A stretch of 64,000 bases of DNA from Bordetella genomosp. 10 (GTDB lineage: Bacteria > Pseudomonadota > Gammaproteobacteria > Burkholderiales > Burkholderiaceae_B): the NCBI RefSeq assembly GCF_002261225.1, contig NZ_NEVM01000001.1, forward strand, positions 1,798,001 to 1,862,000, written 5' to 3'. How positions within the stretch are numbered: the first letter of the stretch is position 1; each line of letters opens with the position of its first letter. A model generated the notes under the pieces. It was given only the letters and a program-made list of their open reading frames with translations. It did not search any database and was not told where the DNA came from. Of the stretch, positions 56,421-64,000 are shown in pieces. Made by a program: the position numbers and the translations under genes.

Positions 56421-57923
56421 ATGCGTAAACTCTGCCTGGCCGTGGCGCTCGCCGGCCTGTTCGCCACCGGCGCCGCCGTGGCCCAATCCACCCTGCGCAT
56501 CGGCCTGCAGGACGATCCCGACGTGCTCGACCCGGTGCGGGCCCGCACCTTCGTCGGCCGCATCGTGTTCGCCTCCCTGTGCGACAAGCTGATCGATATC
56601 ACGCCCGACCTGAAGTTCGTGCCGCAACTGGCCGAGTCCTGGGAGACCAGCGCGGACGGCAAGACCGTCACCATGAAGCTGCGCAAGGGCGCCGTCTACC
56701 ACGACGGGACGCCCATCGACGCCGCTTCGGTCAAGGCCAACCTGGACCGCGGCCGCACCTTGCCCGACAGCAACCGCAAGACCGAACTGGCCACGGTGGC
56801 CAGCGTCGACGCGCCCGATGCGCAGACGGTGGTGATCCACCTGACCGAGCCGGACGCCTCGCTGCTGTCGCAGTTGTCGGACCGCGCCGGCATGATGATG
56901 TCGCCGGCCTCCTTCGACAAGGACCCGGGCGCCAAGCCCGTCTGTTCCGGCCCCTACCGCTTCAAGGAGCGGGTGCAGAACGACCGCATCGTGCTGGAGA
57001 AATTCCCCCAATACTGGGACGCCGCCGACTACCACTTCGACCGCGTCGTCTTCACGCCCATCCCGGACACCACCGTGCGCGTGAACAACCTGCGCGCGGG
57101 CGACCTCGACATCATCGAGCGCATGGCGCCCTCGGACGTCAAGGCCGTGAAGAACGACAAGAACCTGGTGCTGGCGCAGGTCGTCGGCCTGGGCTACCAG
57201 TCGTTCTCGATCAACATCGCCAACGGCGCGCGCGCCAACCAGCCCGCCGGCAAGGACAAGCGCGTGCGCCAGGCGCTGGACCTGGCCATCGACCGCGACG
57301 CCATCAACGAAGTGGTCGGCGAAGGCATATTCCAGCCGGCCTTCCAGGGTTTCCCGCCCGCCAGCTTCGCCTACGACAAGAAGTTCGAGCGCAAGGGCCG
57401 CGACGCGAACAAGGCCAGGGCGCTGCTGAAGGCGGCCGGCTACGACCGCGTGAAGCTGGAAATCACCTACGGCAACAACACCACCAACCAGCAGGTCTAC
57501 GAGCTGATCCAGGCCATGGGCGCCGAGGCGGGCTTCGACATCTCGCTGAAGCCGGTGGAGTTCGCCTCGCTGCAGTCGGCGCTGTCGCGCGGCGATTTCG
57601 AGGCCGGCCAAAGCGGCTGGTCGGGCCGCGTGGATCCCAGCGGCAACATCCTCCAGTACGTCTCGACCAAGGGCAACCTGAACGACGGCCGCTACAGCAA
57701 CGCCGAGGTCGACAAGCTGCTGACCGAGGCGCGCGGCGAATCCGATACGGCCAAGCGCAAGGCCCTGTACGGCCAGGCCCAGGCCATCCTGCGCGAGGAC
57801 GACCCCATCATCTACCTGTACTACCTGCCGTGGACCTTCGCCCACAAGAAGACGGTGCAGGGCTTCGTGCCGTATCCGGACGGGCTGATCCGCCTGAAGG
57901 GCGTGACGATGGCCGGCAAGTAA
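56421..57923 (+). CDS. Family-5 (peptide/opine/nickel type) ABC substrate-binding protein, orphan
   Basis: A 500-residue periplasmic receptor (signal peptide MRKLCLAVALAGLFATGAAV ending in AQ; then TLRIGLQDDPDVLDPVRA, LAESWETSADGKTVTMKLRKGAVYHDGTP and LAIDRDAINEVVGEGIFQPA). This is the DppA/OppA/NikA fold. No permease or ATPase genes are adjacent in either direction, so it must share a transporter encoded elsewhere or act as an orphan receptor. A candidate -10 TACAAT lies at 56320-56325. Confidence 0.9.
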   Translation: MRKLCLAVALAGLFATGAAVAQSTLRIGLQDDPDVLDPVRARTFVGRIVFASLCDKLIDITPDLKFVPQLAESWETSADGKTVTMKLRKGAVYHDGTPIDAASVKANLDRGRTLPDSNRKTELATVASVDAPDAQTVVIHLTEPDASLLSQLSDRAGMMMSPASFDKDPGAKPVCSGPYRFKERVQNDRIVLEKFPQYWDAADYHFDRVVFTPIPDTTVRVNNLRAGDLDIIERMAPSDVKAVKNDKNLVLAQVVGLGYQSFSINIANGARANQPAGKDKRVRQALDLAIDRDAINEVVGEGIFQPAFQGFPPASFAYDKKFERKGRDANKARALLKAAGYDRVKLEITYGNNTTNQQVYELIQAMGAEAGFDISLKPVEFASLQSALSRGDFEAGQSGWSGRVDPSGNILQYVSTKGNLNDGRYSNAEVDKLLTEARGESDTAKRKALYGQAQAILREDDPIIYLYYLPWTFAHKKTVQGFVPYPDGLIRLKGVTMAGK

Positions 57924-57933
57924 TTCCCGGGGC

Positions 57934-58383
57934 CTAAGCCGCGGGACGCCGGGCGGGCGGCACGGCCCAGGTGCTCACCGCCTGGGCCACCGGCTCGCCG
58001 CCGCGCGGCGCCAGCAATACGTCGCCGGCGCACAGGCGGCCGGTCTTCAGCAGGCGCGCTTCGGCCACCACCTCTCCGGCGGGGCATTTGCGCAGGAAGT
58101 TGATGGTCAGGCTGGCGGTCACCGCGTGGCTGTCGCCGGTGGCGCCGACCACCGCCGCATACAGCGCCACGTCGGCCAGCGCCATCAGCATGGGACCGGC
58201 CACGATGCCGCCCAGGCGCTGGTGCGCTGGATTCTCCGGCAGGACGGCGCGCGCCGTGCCGTGGCCGATGGTTTCGATGCGGATGCCCAGCAGCGTCGCG
58301 AAAGGATGCTGCGCCTCCATCATGCGCAGGAAATCGGGCAGGGCGATGGCGGCGGGACGATCCGCGGCGCGGGCGTCGTTCAT
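57934..58383 (-). CDS. PaaI-type hotdog thioesterase
   Basis: A 149-residue hotdog protein (FATLLGIRIETIGHGTARAVLPENPAHQRLGGIVAGPMLMALADVALYAAV, VTASLTINFLRKCPAGEV). The usual HGG helix start is replaced by LGGIVAG, so activity may differ from classic PaaI. Its start overlaps the stop of the TetR gene by 4 bp (ATGA), which couples them; the regulator probably controls a fatty or aromatic acyl-CoA function. Confidence 0.85.
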   Translation of the reverse strand: MNDARAADRPAAIALPDFLRMMEAQHPFATLLGIRIETIGHGTARAVLPENPAHQRLGGIVAGPMLMALADVALYAAVVGATGDSHAVTASLTINFLRKCPAGEVVAEARLLKTGRLCAGDVLLAPRGGEPVAQAVSTWAVPPARRPAA

Positions 58384-58952
58384 GGCAAGGTCTCCAGGGT
58401 GCGGCAGTAGGCGTCGAGCAGATCCTGCGCGTCTTGCGCGAGGGATTTCAGCCGGCCGGTATGGCGCAGCAGCAACAGGCCGCTCAGGTAGGCGAACATC
58501 TGCATGCTGCCCAGCGCGGCGTCGGCGTCCGGCCGCGTGCGCGCCAATCCCTCGCCCAGCAAGCCCACGCAGGCGGCCAGGCGCGCGTTCAACTTCCGGT
58601 CAAGGTCCGGTCCCAGCCCGCGCGGCGCCAGCCCCTGGAACAGATAGAAGCCCAACGACAGGTCGGCCGGCCGCTGCGCGTAGTAGCCGTAGAAGGCCCG
58701 CGCCGCCGCGCGCGCGGCCTGGGCGTCCCCGGCGCGCGCCAGGTGTTCCGCCAGATGCCGGTGCAGGGTGTCCAGGGATTCTTCCAGCAGGGCGGCATAC
58801 AGGGCCTCCTTGCTGCCGAACCAGGGATAGATGGCGCCGGTGGTGCATCCGGCCTCGCGGGCGATGGCGCGCAGGCTGGCCTGGGCCAGTCCCGTCTGGG
58901 CGAACACGCGCCGCGCCGCCTCCAGGATCAGCGCGCGCCGGGCCGCGCCCAT
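58380..58952 (-). CDS. TetR-family regulator (possible N-terminal extension to 59153)
   Basis: A 190-residue TetR protein from ATG 58952: helix-turn-helix ILEAARRVFAQTGLAQASLRAIAREAGCTTGAIYPWFGSKEALYAALL, then a helical ligand domain. Without interruption the frame extends upstream to a TTG at 59153, adding about 67 residues: a membrane-helix-like stretch (LFLSGLILAFVLVCFAVVVIRRL) and a Pro/Ser-rich linker. Neither start has a ribosome site. The extension has lower third-position GC than the core and overlaps a direct repeat, so I favour the short form. Coupled by 4 bp to the thioesterase gene. Confidence 0.8.
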   Translation of the reverse strand: MGAARRALILEAARRVFAQTGLAQASLRAIAREAGCTTGAIYPWFGSKEALYAALLEESLDTLHRHLAEHLARAGDAQAARAAARAFYGYYAQRPADLSLGFYLFQGLAPRGLGPDLDRKLNARLAACVGLLGEGLARTRPDADAALGSMQMFAYLSGLLLLRHTGRLKSLAQDAQDLLDAYCRTLETLP

Positions 58953-59136
58953 GCGTTGGGCATGGGGGGAGGGCTCGGGACCCGGGGAGGGCGGCGCGGC
59001 GGAGTCGGAATCTGGCAAGGGCACGGGGGCAGGGGTGGATCGGGGCGTTGGGCGCACAGGAACGTGAGAAGCCAGCCGCCGGATAACGACAACGGCAAAA
59101 CAGACGAGAACAAACGCCAGGATCAGGCCGCTCAAG

Positions 59137-59163
59137 AATAACAGTGAAATCAAAAAATAACAG
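59137..59163. repeat. Direct repeat AATAACAG x2, 19 bp apart, upstream of tetR
   Basis: AATAACAG occurs at 59137-59144 and 59156-59163; the second copy runs into ATAACAGCGTTAT, a small palindrome. It lies in the AT-rich divergent region between the TetR gene and the porin, a likely operator or promoter zone. Confidence 0.45.
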
Positions 59164-59270
59164 CGTTATGTTGCGCGGGCTGAGGCGGGCATCGACCGTC
59201 CCGGCCCCGCCTTCGCCAGGGAGTTCCGGCGTTCCGCTGCTCAGTAATTGAGCACTCCCATCCCTGGCGC

Positions 59271-59299
59271 GCCGGCGTTTCCCCCTGGGAGACGCCGGC
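59271..59299. promoter_or_regulatory. Very strong 13-bp hairpin upstream of the porin
   Basis: Bases 59271-59283 pair with 59287-59299 around a CCT loop; all 13 positions pair if one G.U wobble is allowed in RNA. A smaller hairpin TGCTCA/TGAGCA (59238-59243, 59249-59254) lies just before it. No T-run follows. The 336-bp region 59154-59489 has no credible gene, so this may be a structured leader or regulatory RNA element of the porin. Confidence 0.5.
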
Positions 59300-59489
59300 C
59301 GGCGGGAGGCGGTTGTTGTATGAGCCCAACATCGTGTCGGGCAAACCCGTCGTTTTTCGGGGGTGAGCGTAGCCAGCCCCTCGGATTTTTGATGCAATAG
59401 CGTCAACTTCCCTTCGCGGAGTTAGGGGGGCGGCAGGCTGGTTTGCTGGATTGCTGCTCTTGTCACTCAAATCAACGGAGATTTCTCAA

Positions 59490-60653
59490 ATGAAAAAGAC
59501 TCTGCTCGCTGCCGCCCTGCTCGCCGGTTTCGCCGGTGTTGCCCAGGCAGAAACGTCGGTGACCCTGTACGGGATCGTCGACCTCGGTGTTGCCTATCAA
59601 CAAATCAAGGGTCTGAGCGGCACGGGTTCGGACAAGGCTTCGCGCTTCGGTCTGAGCAACGGTGGGCAAAGCGGCTCGCGCTGGGGTCTGCGTGGTAGCG
59701 AAGATCTGGGTGATGGCCTGCGCGCTGTTTTCACCCTGGAATCGGGTTTCACCGCCGGTAACGGCCAAATGGCGCAGAACAGCCGTCTGTTCGGCCGTCA
59801 AGCCACCCTGGGTCTGGCCAGCAACTCCTGGGGCCAACTGGACTTCGGTCGCCAAACCAACGTCGCGTCGAAGTTCTTCAGCGCGATCGATCCCTTCCAG
59901 GAAGGTTTCAACCTGGCGAACATCGGTACGGCCTTCAGCTCGGCTAACACGACCCGCTACGACAACATGGTGCTGTACCAAACCCCCGTGTTTGGCGGCT
60001 TCCAGGCTGGCGCCGGCTACTCGTTCAACGTGGACGACACGAACTCGGCTCAAAGCGGCTTCAACACCGACCACAACCAGCGCGGCATCACCGCCGGTCT
60101 GCGTTACGTCAACGGCCCGATCAACCTGGCCGCTGGCTATGACCAGTTGAACCGCAGCAACACCGACACCACCGGCGGCAACAGCGGCGACAAGATCCGC
60201 GCTTGGCTGGTTGGCGGTTCGTATGACTTCGAAGTGCTGAAGCTGTCCTTGGCCTACGGCCAGACCCGCGGCGGCTGGATCCAAGCTTCGTCGATCAACG
60301 GCGCCCCCATGACCAACGGTTCGCTGACCGACGGCCAAACCCTGCCGGGTAACCTGTCGACGAACGTCTACCGTTCGGGCCTGCGCGTCAACTCGTACAT
60401 GGTTGGCCTGAGCGCTCCGATCGGCGGCTCGACCAGCGTCTTCGGTTCGTGGCAGCGTCTGGACCCGAACAACGGCAACTACTACACCTCGGGCAACAAC
60501 GACGAAACGACCAACGTGTTCTCGGTTGGCGCTACGTACAACCTGTCCAAGCGTACCAACCTGTACGCCGTGGCTTCCTACGCCAAGGACTACGCGTTCG
60601 TGGACGGTCTGAAGACCACCGTGGTCGCGCTGGGTGTGCGTCACATGTTCTAA
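59490..60653 (+). CDS. General outer-membrane porin (Gram-negative type, Burkholderiales family)
   Basis: A 387-residue beta-barrel porin. The signal peptide MKKTLLAAALLAGFAGVAQA is followed by ETSVTLYGIVDLGVAYQ, SRWGLRGSEDLGDGLRAVFTLESGF, RLFGRQATLGL and a C-terminal VVALGVRHMF with the terminal Phe needed for barrel assembly. Codon use (ggt, cgt, gct enriched) differs from neighbours and suits very high expression. GGAG lies at 59477-59480. A strong terminator follows, so it is monocistronic. A porin directly upstream of nuoA is, as I recall, the Bordetella arrangement. Confidence 0.95.
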   Translation: MKKTLLAAALLAGFAGVAQAETSVTLYGIVDLGVAYQQIKGLSGTGSDKASRFGLSNGGQSGSRWGLRGSEDLGDGLRAVFTLESGFTAGNGQMAQNSRLFGRQATLGLASNSWGQLDFGRQTNVASKFFSAIDPFQEGFNLANIGTAFSSANTTRYDNMVLYQTPVFGGFQAGAGYSFNVDDTNSAQSGFNTDHNQRGITAGLRYVNGPINLAAGYDQLNRSNTDTTGGNSGDKIRAWLVGGSYDFEVLKLSLAYGQTRGGWIQASSINGAPMTNGSLTDGQTLPGNLSTNVYRSGLRVNSYMVGLSAPIGGSTSVFGSWQRLDPNNGNYYTSGNNDETTNVFSVGATYNLSKRTNLYAVASYAKDYAFVDGLKTTVVALGVRHMF

Positions 60654-60750
60654 TCGGATGCGGGACGGGTAACCGTCCTGCCCCGAGGCGCGCCGGCTTG
60701 TCCGGCGTGCCGAATGCAATACCGGGCACGGCGCAAGCCTTGTCTTTGAA

Positions 60751-60780
60751 AGCCATCCATTACGGATGGCTTTTTTCTTT
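60751..60780 (+). terminator. Rho-independent terminator of the porin gene
   Basis: AGCCATCC (60751-60758) pairs perfectly with GGATGGCT (60764-60771) around ATTAC, and the T-run continues through TTTTTTCTTT into a longer pyrimidine tract to about 60798. Textbook intrinsic terminator about 97 bp after the porin stop. Confidence 0.92.
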
Positions 60781-60832
60781 TTTCTTTTTTCTTTTTTTGT
60801 TTTCGCGCGCCATTTTCCCGGGTGATTCCCGT

Positions 60833-60850
60833 CCCGGATTTTTATCCGGG
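60833..60850. promoter_or_regulatory. Hairpin CCCGGAT-TTTT-ATCCGGG in the nuo leader
   Basis: Perfect 7-bp arms with a T4 loop lie in the 483-bp porin-nuoA spacer (60654-61136), which also holds the porin terminator and two TACAAT boxes (60979-60984 and 61098-61103) as candidate -10 elements for the nuo operon. The second TACAAT is 34 bp from the nuoA start. I see no gene or tRNA in the spacer. Confidence 0.35.
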
Positions 60851-61136
60851 TCGCGGCGCGGGACGCGCGTCCCTCTCCGCGCATCCGTCTCTTTCGCGCC
60901 CCATGTTTTTGGCGAACTCTTTTCCGCGCGCCGCACTGCCCGGCGCGGGGCGCCAGGCATGCGCGGCGCGCGTGGCAGGGTACAATGCGGCAGCTACAAA
61001 TACGCAGCGGGGGCGGCGCGTTTGCGGCGTGGTGGCTGGCTCGCATCCTTGTATAAGAGGGGCAACAGAGTTCAGCCGGAAGTAACGGTCAAAATGCTAC
61101 AATCCAAAGGTTTGTGCATATGACGGACGCGCCAGA

Positions 61137-61496
61137 ATGAACCTGCAAGAATATTTCCCCGTTCTGCTTTTTATCGTCGTGGCGACGGGTATAGGCTTTG
61201 CGCTGCTGACGGCGGGCTCGCTGCTCGGGCCCCGGCGCCCCTACGCGGAAAAACTCGCTCCCTACGAGTGCGGCTTCGAGGCTTTCGAGGACGCCCGCAT
61301 GAAGTTCGACGTGCGTTACTACCTCGTCGCCATCCTTTTCATCCTGTTCGACCTCGAGATCGCCTTCCTGTTTCCCTGGGCCATCGCGCATGGCGCGGTC
61401 GGCATGGTGGGTTTCTGGACAGTCATGATTTTCCTGGCCGTGCTGACGGTGGGTTTCATCTACGAATGGAAGAAGGGCGCGCTCGACTGGGAGTAA
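61137..61496 (+). CDS. nuoA: NADH-quinone oxidoreductase subunit A
   Basis: A 119-residue membrane subunit of respiratory complex I with three helices. It has the invariant [41 protein letters not shown] loop and second helix. First gene of the nuo operon, whose order A-B-C-D continues rightward. Confidence 0.97.
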   Translation: MNLQEYFPVLLFIVVATGIGFALLTAGSLLGPRRPYAEKLAPYECGFEAFEDARMKFDVRYYLVAILFILFDLEIAFLFPWAIAHGAVGMVGFWTVMIFLAVLTVGFIYEWKKGALDWE

Positions 61497-61532
61497 TCCT
61501 CCACGGTTCCGATCACGCTAGCTGAGACGAAT

Positions 61533-62012
61533 ATGGCTATTGAAGAAGGCTTACACAAGCAAGGCTTTATCACCACCAGCGCCGACAAGTTCATCAACTG
61601 GGCGAAGACCGGTTCGATGTGGCCCATGACCTTCGGTCTGGCCTGTTGCGCGGTGGAGATGATGCACGCGGGCGCCGCCCGTTACGACTTGGACCAGTTC
61701 GGGATCATCTTCCGTCCGAGTCCCCGTCAGTCGGACCTGATGATCGTCGCGGGCACCCTGTGCAACAAGATGGCGCCGGCGCTGCGCAAGGTCTACGACC
61801 AGATGCCGGAACCGCGCTGGGTCGTGTCGATGGGCTCCTGTGCGAACGGTGGCGGCTACTACCACTACTCGTATTCGGTCGTGCGCGGTTGCGATCGTAT
61901 CGTGCCGGTCGATGTCTATGTGCCGGGTTGCCCGCCGACGGCGGAGGCGCTGGTCTACGGTCTTCTGCAGATGCAGGACAAGATCCGTCGGACCAACACC
62001 ATCGCGCGCTGA
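61533..62012 (+). CDS. nuoB: NADH-quinone oxidoreductase subunit B
   Basis: A 159-residue peripheral arm subunit that binds the terminal [4Fe-4S] cluster N2. The ligands Cys38-Cys39, Cys103 and Cys133 are all present ([30 protein letters not shown]). It passes electrons to quinone at the membrane junction. It is 36 bp after nuoA. Confidence 0.97.
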   Translation: MAIEEGLHKQGFITTSADKFINWAKTGSMWPMTFGLACCAVEMMHAGAARYDLDQFGIIFRPSPRQSDLMIVAGTLCNKMAPALRKVYDQMPEPRWVVSMGSCANGGGYYHYSYSVVRGCDRIVPVDVYVPGCPPTAEALVYGLLQMQDKIRRTNTIAR

Positions 62013-62063
62013 GCGCTGCCCTGGCCGCGCACCGGTGTTGCGTGGCTCACCTACTCGTTGAAG

Positions 62064-62690
62064 ATGATGACCAGGCTCGAAACCCTGAAAAACAACCTGC
62101 TGGCCGCGTTTGGCGATGCAATCGTGCTGAACGAGGCCTTGGGTGAACTGACCCTCGAAGTTCCGCCGGCGCAATGGGTGTCGGCCTGCAACAAGCTGCG
62201 CACCGAACCCACGCTGCGCTTCGAATCCTGTATCGACCTTTGCGGCGTCGATTACCTGACGTGGGGCAACGGCTCGCGCCAGCAGGCCGAGGAAAAGGCC
62301 GGCCGCGCGCAGGGCAGCCGCTACGCGGTGGTCGTGCACCTGCTCTCGGTCGAGCACAACTGGCGCCTGCGCGTGCGCACCTGGGCCCCCCAGGACGACT
62401 TCCCCATGGTGTCGTCGCTGGTCGAGTGCTGGCCCGGCGTGAACTGGTACGAGCGCGAAGCCTTCGACCTCTACGGCATCGTCTTCGAAGGCCACCCCGA
62501 CCTGCGCCGCATCCTGACGGACTATGGCTTCATCGGCCATCCCTTCCGCAAGGACTTCCCGCTCTCCGGCAACGTGGAAATGCGCTACGACCCCGAGCAG
62601 CGCCGCGTCATCTACCAGCCGGTCACCATCGATCCGCGTGAAATCACGCCGCGCGTCGTGCGCGAAGATACTTACGGAGCCGGTCGCTGA
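62064..62690 (+). CDS. nuoC: NADH-quinone oxidoreductase subunit C
   Basis: A 208-residue subunit ([71 protein letters not shown]). Starts are ambiguous: ATG 62064, ATG 62067, or TTG 62058; none has a clear ribosome site, so translation may be coupled to nuoB. It is separate from NuoD, unlike the NuoCD fusion of enterics. Confidence 0.95.
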   Translation: MMTRLETLKNNLLAAFGDAIVLNEALGELTLEVPPAQWVSACNKLRTEPTLRFESCIDLCGVDYLTWGNGSRQQAEEKAGRAQGSRYAVVVHLLSVEHNWRLRVRTWAPQDDFPMVSSLVECWPGVNWYEREAFDLYGIVFEGHPDLRRILTDYGFIGHPFRKDFPLSGNVEMRYDPEQRRVIYQPVTIDPREITPRVVREDTYGAGR

Positions 62691-62692
62691 TC

Positions 62693-63946
62693 ATGGCTGA
62701 AATCAAGAACTACACGCTGAACTTCGGTCCGCAGCACCCGGCCGCGCACGGCGTGCTGCGCCTGGTGCTGGAACTGGACGGCGAAGTGATCCAGCGCGCC
62801 GACCCGCACATCGGCCTGCTGCACCGCGCGACCGAAAAGCTCGCCGAGCACAAGACCTTCATCCAGGCGCTGCCCTACATGGACCGCCTGGACTACGTGT
62901 CCATGATGTGCAACGAGCACGCCTACGTCATGGCCATCGAGAAGCTGCTGGGCGTCGAGGCGCCGCTGCGCGCGCAATACATCCGGGTGATGTTCGACGA
63001 AATCACCCGGATCCTGAACCACCTGATGTCGCTGGGTTCGCACGCGCTGGACGTGGGCGCCATGGCGGTCTTCCTGTACGCCTTCCGCGAGCGCGAAGAC
63101 CTGATGGACTGCTACGAAGCCGTGTCGGGCGCGCGCATGCACGCGGCCTACTACCGTCCGGGCGGCGTCTACCGCGACCTGCCGGACACCATGCCGCAGC
63201 AGGCCGGCAGCAAGTACCGCAGCGAAAAGGAAATGCGCCAGTGGAACGAGGCGCGTTCGGGCTCGCTGCTCGATTTCATCGAGGACTTCACCAACCGCTT
63301 CCCGGCCTGCGTCGACGAGTACGAAACCCTGCTCACCGACAACCGCATCTGGAAGCAGCGGCTGGTGGGCATCGGCGTCGTCGATCCGGACCGCGCCAAG
63401 GCGCTGGGCTTCACCGGCCCGATGCTGCGCGGCTCGGGCGTGGCCTGGGACCTGCGCAAGACGCAGCCGTATGAAGTCTACGACCTGCTGGACTTCGACA
63501 TCCCCGTCGGCGTGAACGGTGACTGCTACGACCGCTACCTGGTGCGCGTGAACGAACTGCGCCAGAGCAACCGCATCATCCGCCAGTGTGTCGAGTGGCT
63601 GCGCAACAACCCCGGCCCGGTGATGATCGACAACCACAAGGTGGCGCCGCCCAAGCGCACCGCCATGAAGACCAACATGGAAGAGCTGATCCACCACTTC
63701 AAGCTCTTCACCGAAGGTTTCCATGTGCCGCCGGGCGAGGCGTACAGCTCGGTCGAACACCCGAAAGGCGAATTCGGCATCTACCTGGTGTCCGACGGCG
63801 CCAACAAGCCTTACCGCCTGAAGATCCGCGCGCCCGGTTTCCCCCATTTGCACGCGCTGGACGAAATGTCGCGCGGCCACATGATCGCCGACGCCGTCAC
63901 GATCATCGGCACGCAGGACATCGTGTTCGGCGAGATCGACCGCTAA
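62693..63946 (+). CDS. nuoD: NADH-quinone oxidoreductase subunit D
   Basis: A 417-residue subunit that with NuoB forms the quinone site ([68 protein letters not shown]-terminal [14 protein letters not shown]). It follows nuoC by 2 bp. The operon continues beyond 64000 (nuoE expected); the last 54 bp hold no start. Confidence 0.97.
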   Translation: MAEIKNYTLNFGPQHPAAHGVLRLVLELDGEVIQRADPHIGLLHRATEKLAEHKTFIQALPYMDRLDYVSMMCNEHAYVMAIEKLLGVEAPLRAQYIRVMFDEITRILNHLMSLGSHALDVGAMAVFLYAFREREDLMDCYEAVSGARMHAAYYRPGGVYRDLPDTMPQQAGSKYRSEKEMRQWNEARSGSLLDFIEDFTNRFPACVDEYETLLTDNRIWKQRLVGIGVVDPDRAKALGFTGPMLRGSGVAWDLRKTQPYEVYDLLDFDIPVGVNGDCYDRYLVRVNELRQSNRIIRQCVEWLRNNPGPVMIDNHKVAPPKRTAMKTNMEELIHHFKLFTEGFHVPPGEAYSSVEHPKGEFGIYLVSDGANKPYRLKIRAPGFPHLHALDEMSRGHMIADAVTIIGTQDIVFGEIDR

Positions 63947-64000
63947 GGGCGCCGCCAGGACTTGGAAGAAAGACCCGAACCGAGAGACCCGTCCACGCCG

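Noticed and set aside
60654..61136. tRNA or small gene between porin and nuoA
   Set aside because: Searched for a cloverleaf and for a start with ribosome site; found only the porin terminator, one hairpin and candidate -10 boxes.

Overview
The window is high-GC bacterial DNA with dense, short-spaced genes and strong G/C preference at third codon positions. The gene content points to a betaproteobacterium of the Alcaligenaceae, most likely a Bordetella or close relative: three-domain LysR regulators, two Bug/TctC-type periplasmic receptors, many CoA-transferase and hotdog-thioesterase genes, a GntP/GntK gluconate pair, and a Burkholderiales-type general porin directly upstream of nuoABCD. It is chromosomal, with no insertion sequence, phage, CRISPR array, tRNA or rRNA visible. 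Most of it reads as an accessory catabolic region that joins the conserved respiratory nuo operon at its right end.

Layout. 1-4531: start of an FAD oxidoreductase, a flavin-dependent monooxygenase and a MetQNI-type importer (probable organosulfur scavenging). 4583-6519: gluconate permease and gluconokinase. 6793-11842: a catabolic-looking aconitase with a double-winged-helix GntR regulator and an MFS carrier. 12302-21415: a sigma-54 activator facing an operon (thioesterase, single-chain biotin carboxylase/carboxyltransferase, two-domain CoA-transferase, Bug receptor) that has a near-consensus -24/-12 promoter. 21682-25575: LysR, Bug receptor, AtuA-like protein, DUF4387 protein. 25560-30125: nsrR and hmp with two NsrR boxes, then a large catalase. 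30222-33371: LysR facing a CitE-like lyase and a CoA-transferase. 33433-41806: a divergent locus for a ureide-like nitrogen compound (PuuE-like hydrolase, ABC importer, M20 amidohydrolase, GntR, RidA, HpxZ/AtzH-like protein), driven by two back-to-back sigma-54 promoters with three GTGCAC palindromes exactly 21 bp apart between them. 41903-42421: sodC. 42485-48871: LysR facing a polar amino-acid ABC importer with an MmgE/PrpD enzyme and an FAD amine oxidase. 48916-59153: a giant MscS-family channel, a PQQ sugar dehydrogenase, a secreted hydrolase, thioesterases, an orphan family-5 binding protein and a TetR regulator. 59490-63946: porin, then nuoA-D.

How it fits together. Most modules follow one plan: a regulator faces a compact operon that encodes a periplasmic receptor or importer plus CoA-activating, carboxylating, hydrolysing or oxidising enzymes for one unusual carbon or nitrogen source. 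Three sigma-54 promoters are visible. One belongs to the carboxylase operon, and the activator next to it is probably its regulator. Two belong to the PuuE-like locus, whose activator is not obvious in the window. The nsrR-hmp, catalase and sodC genes add nitrosative and oxidative defence. Substrates of the catabolic modules are inferred only from family membership and context.
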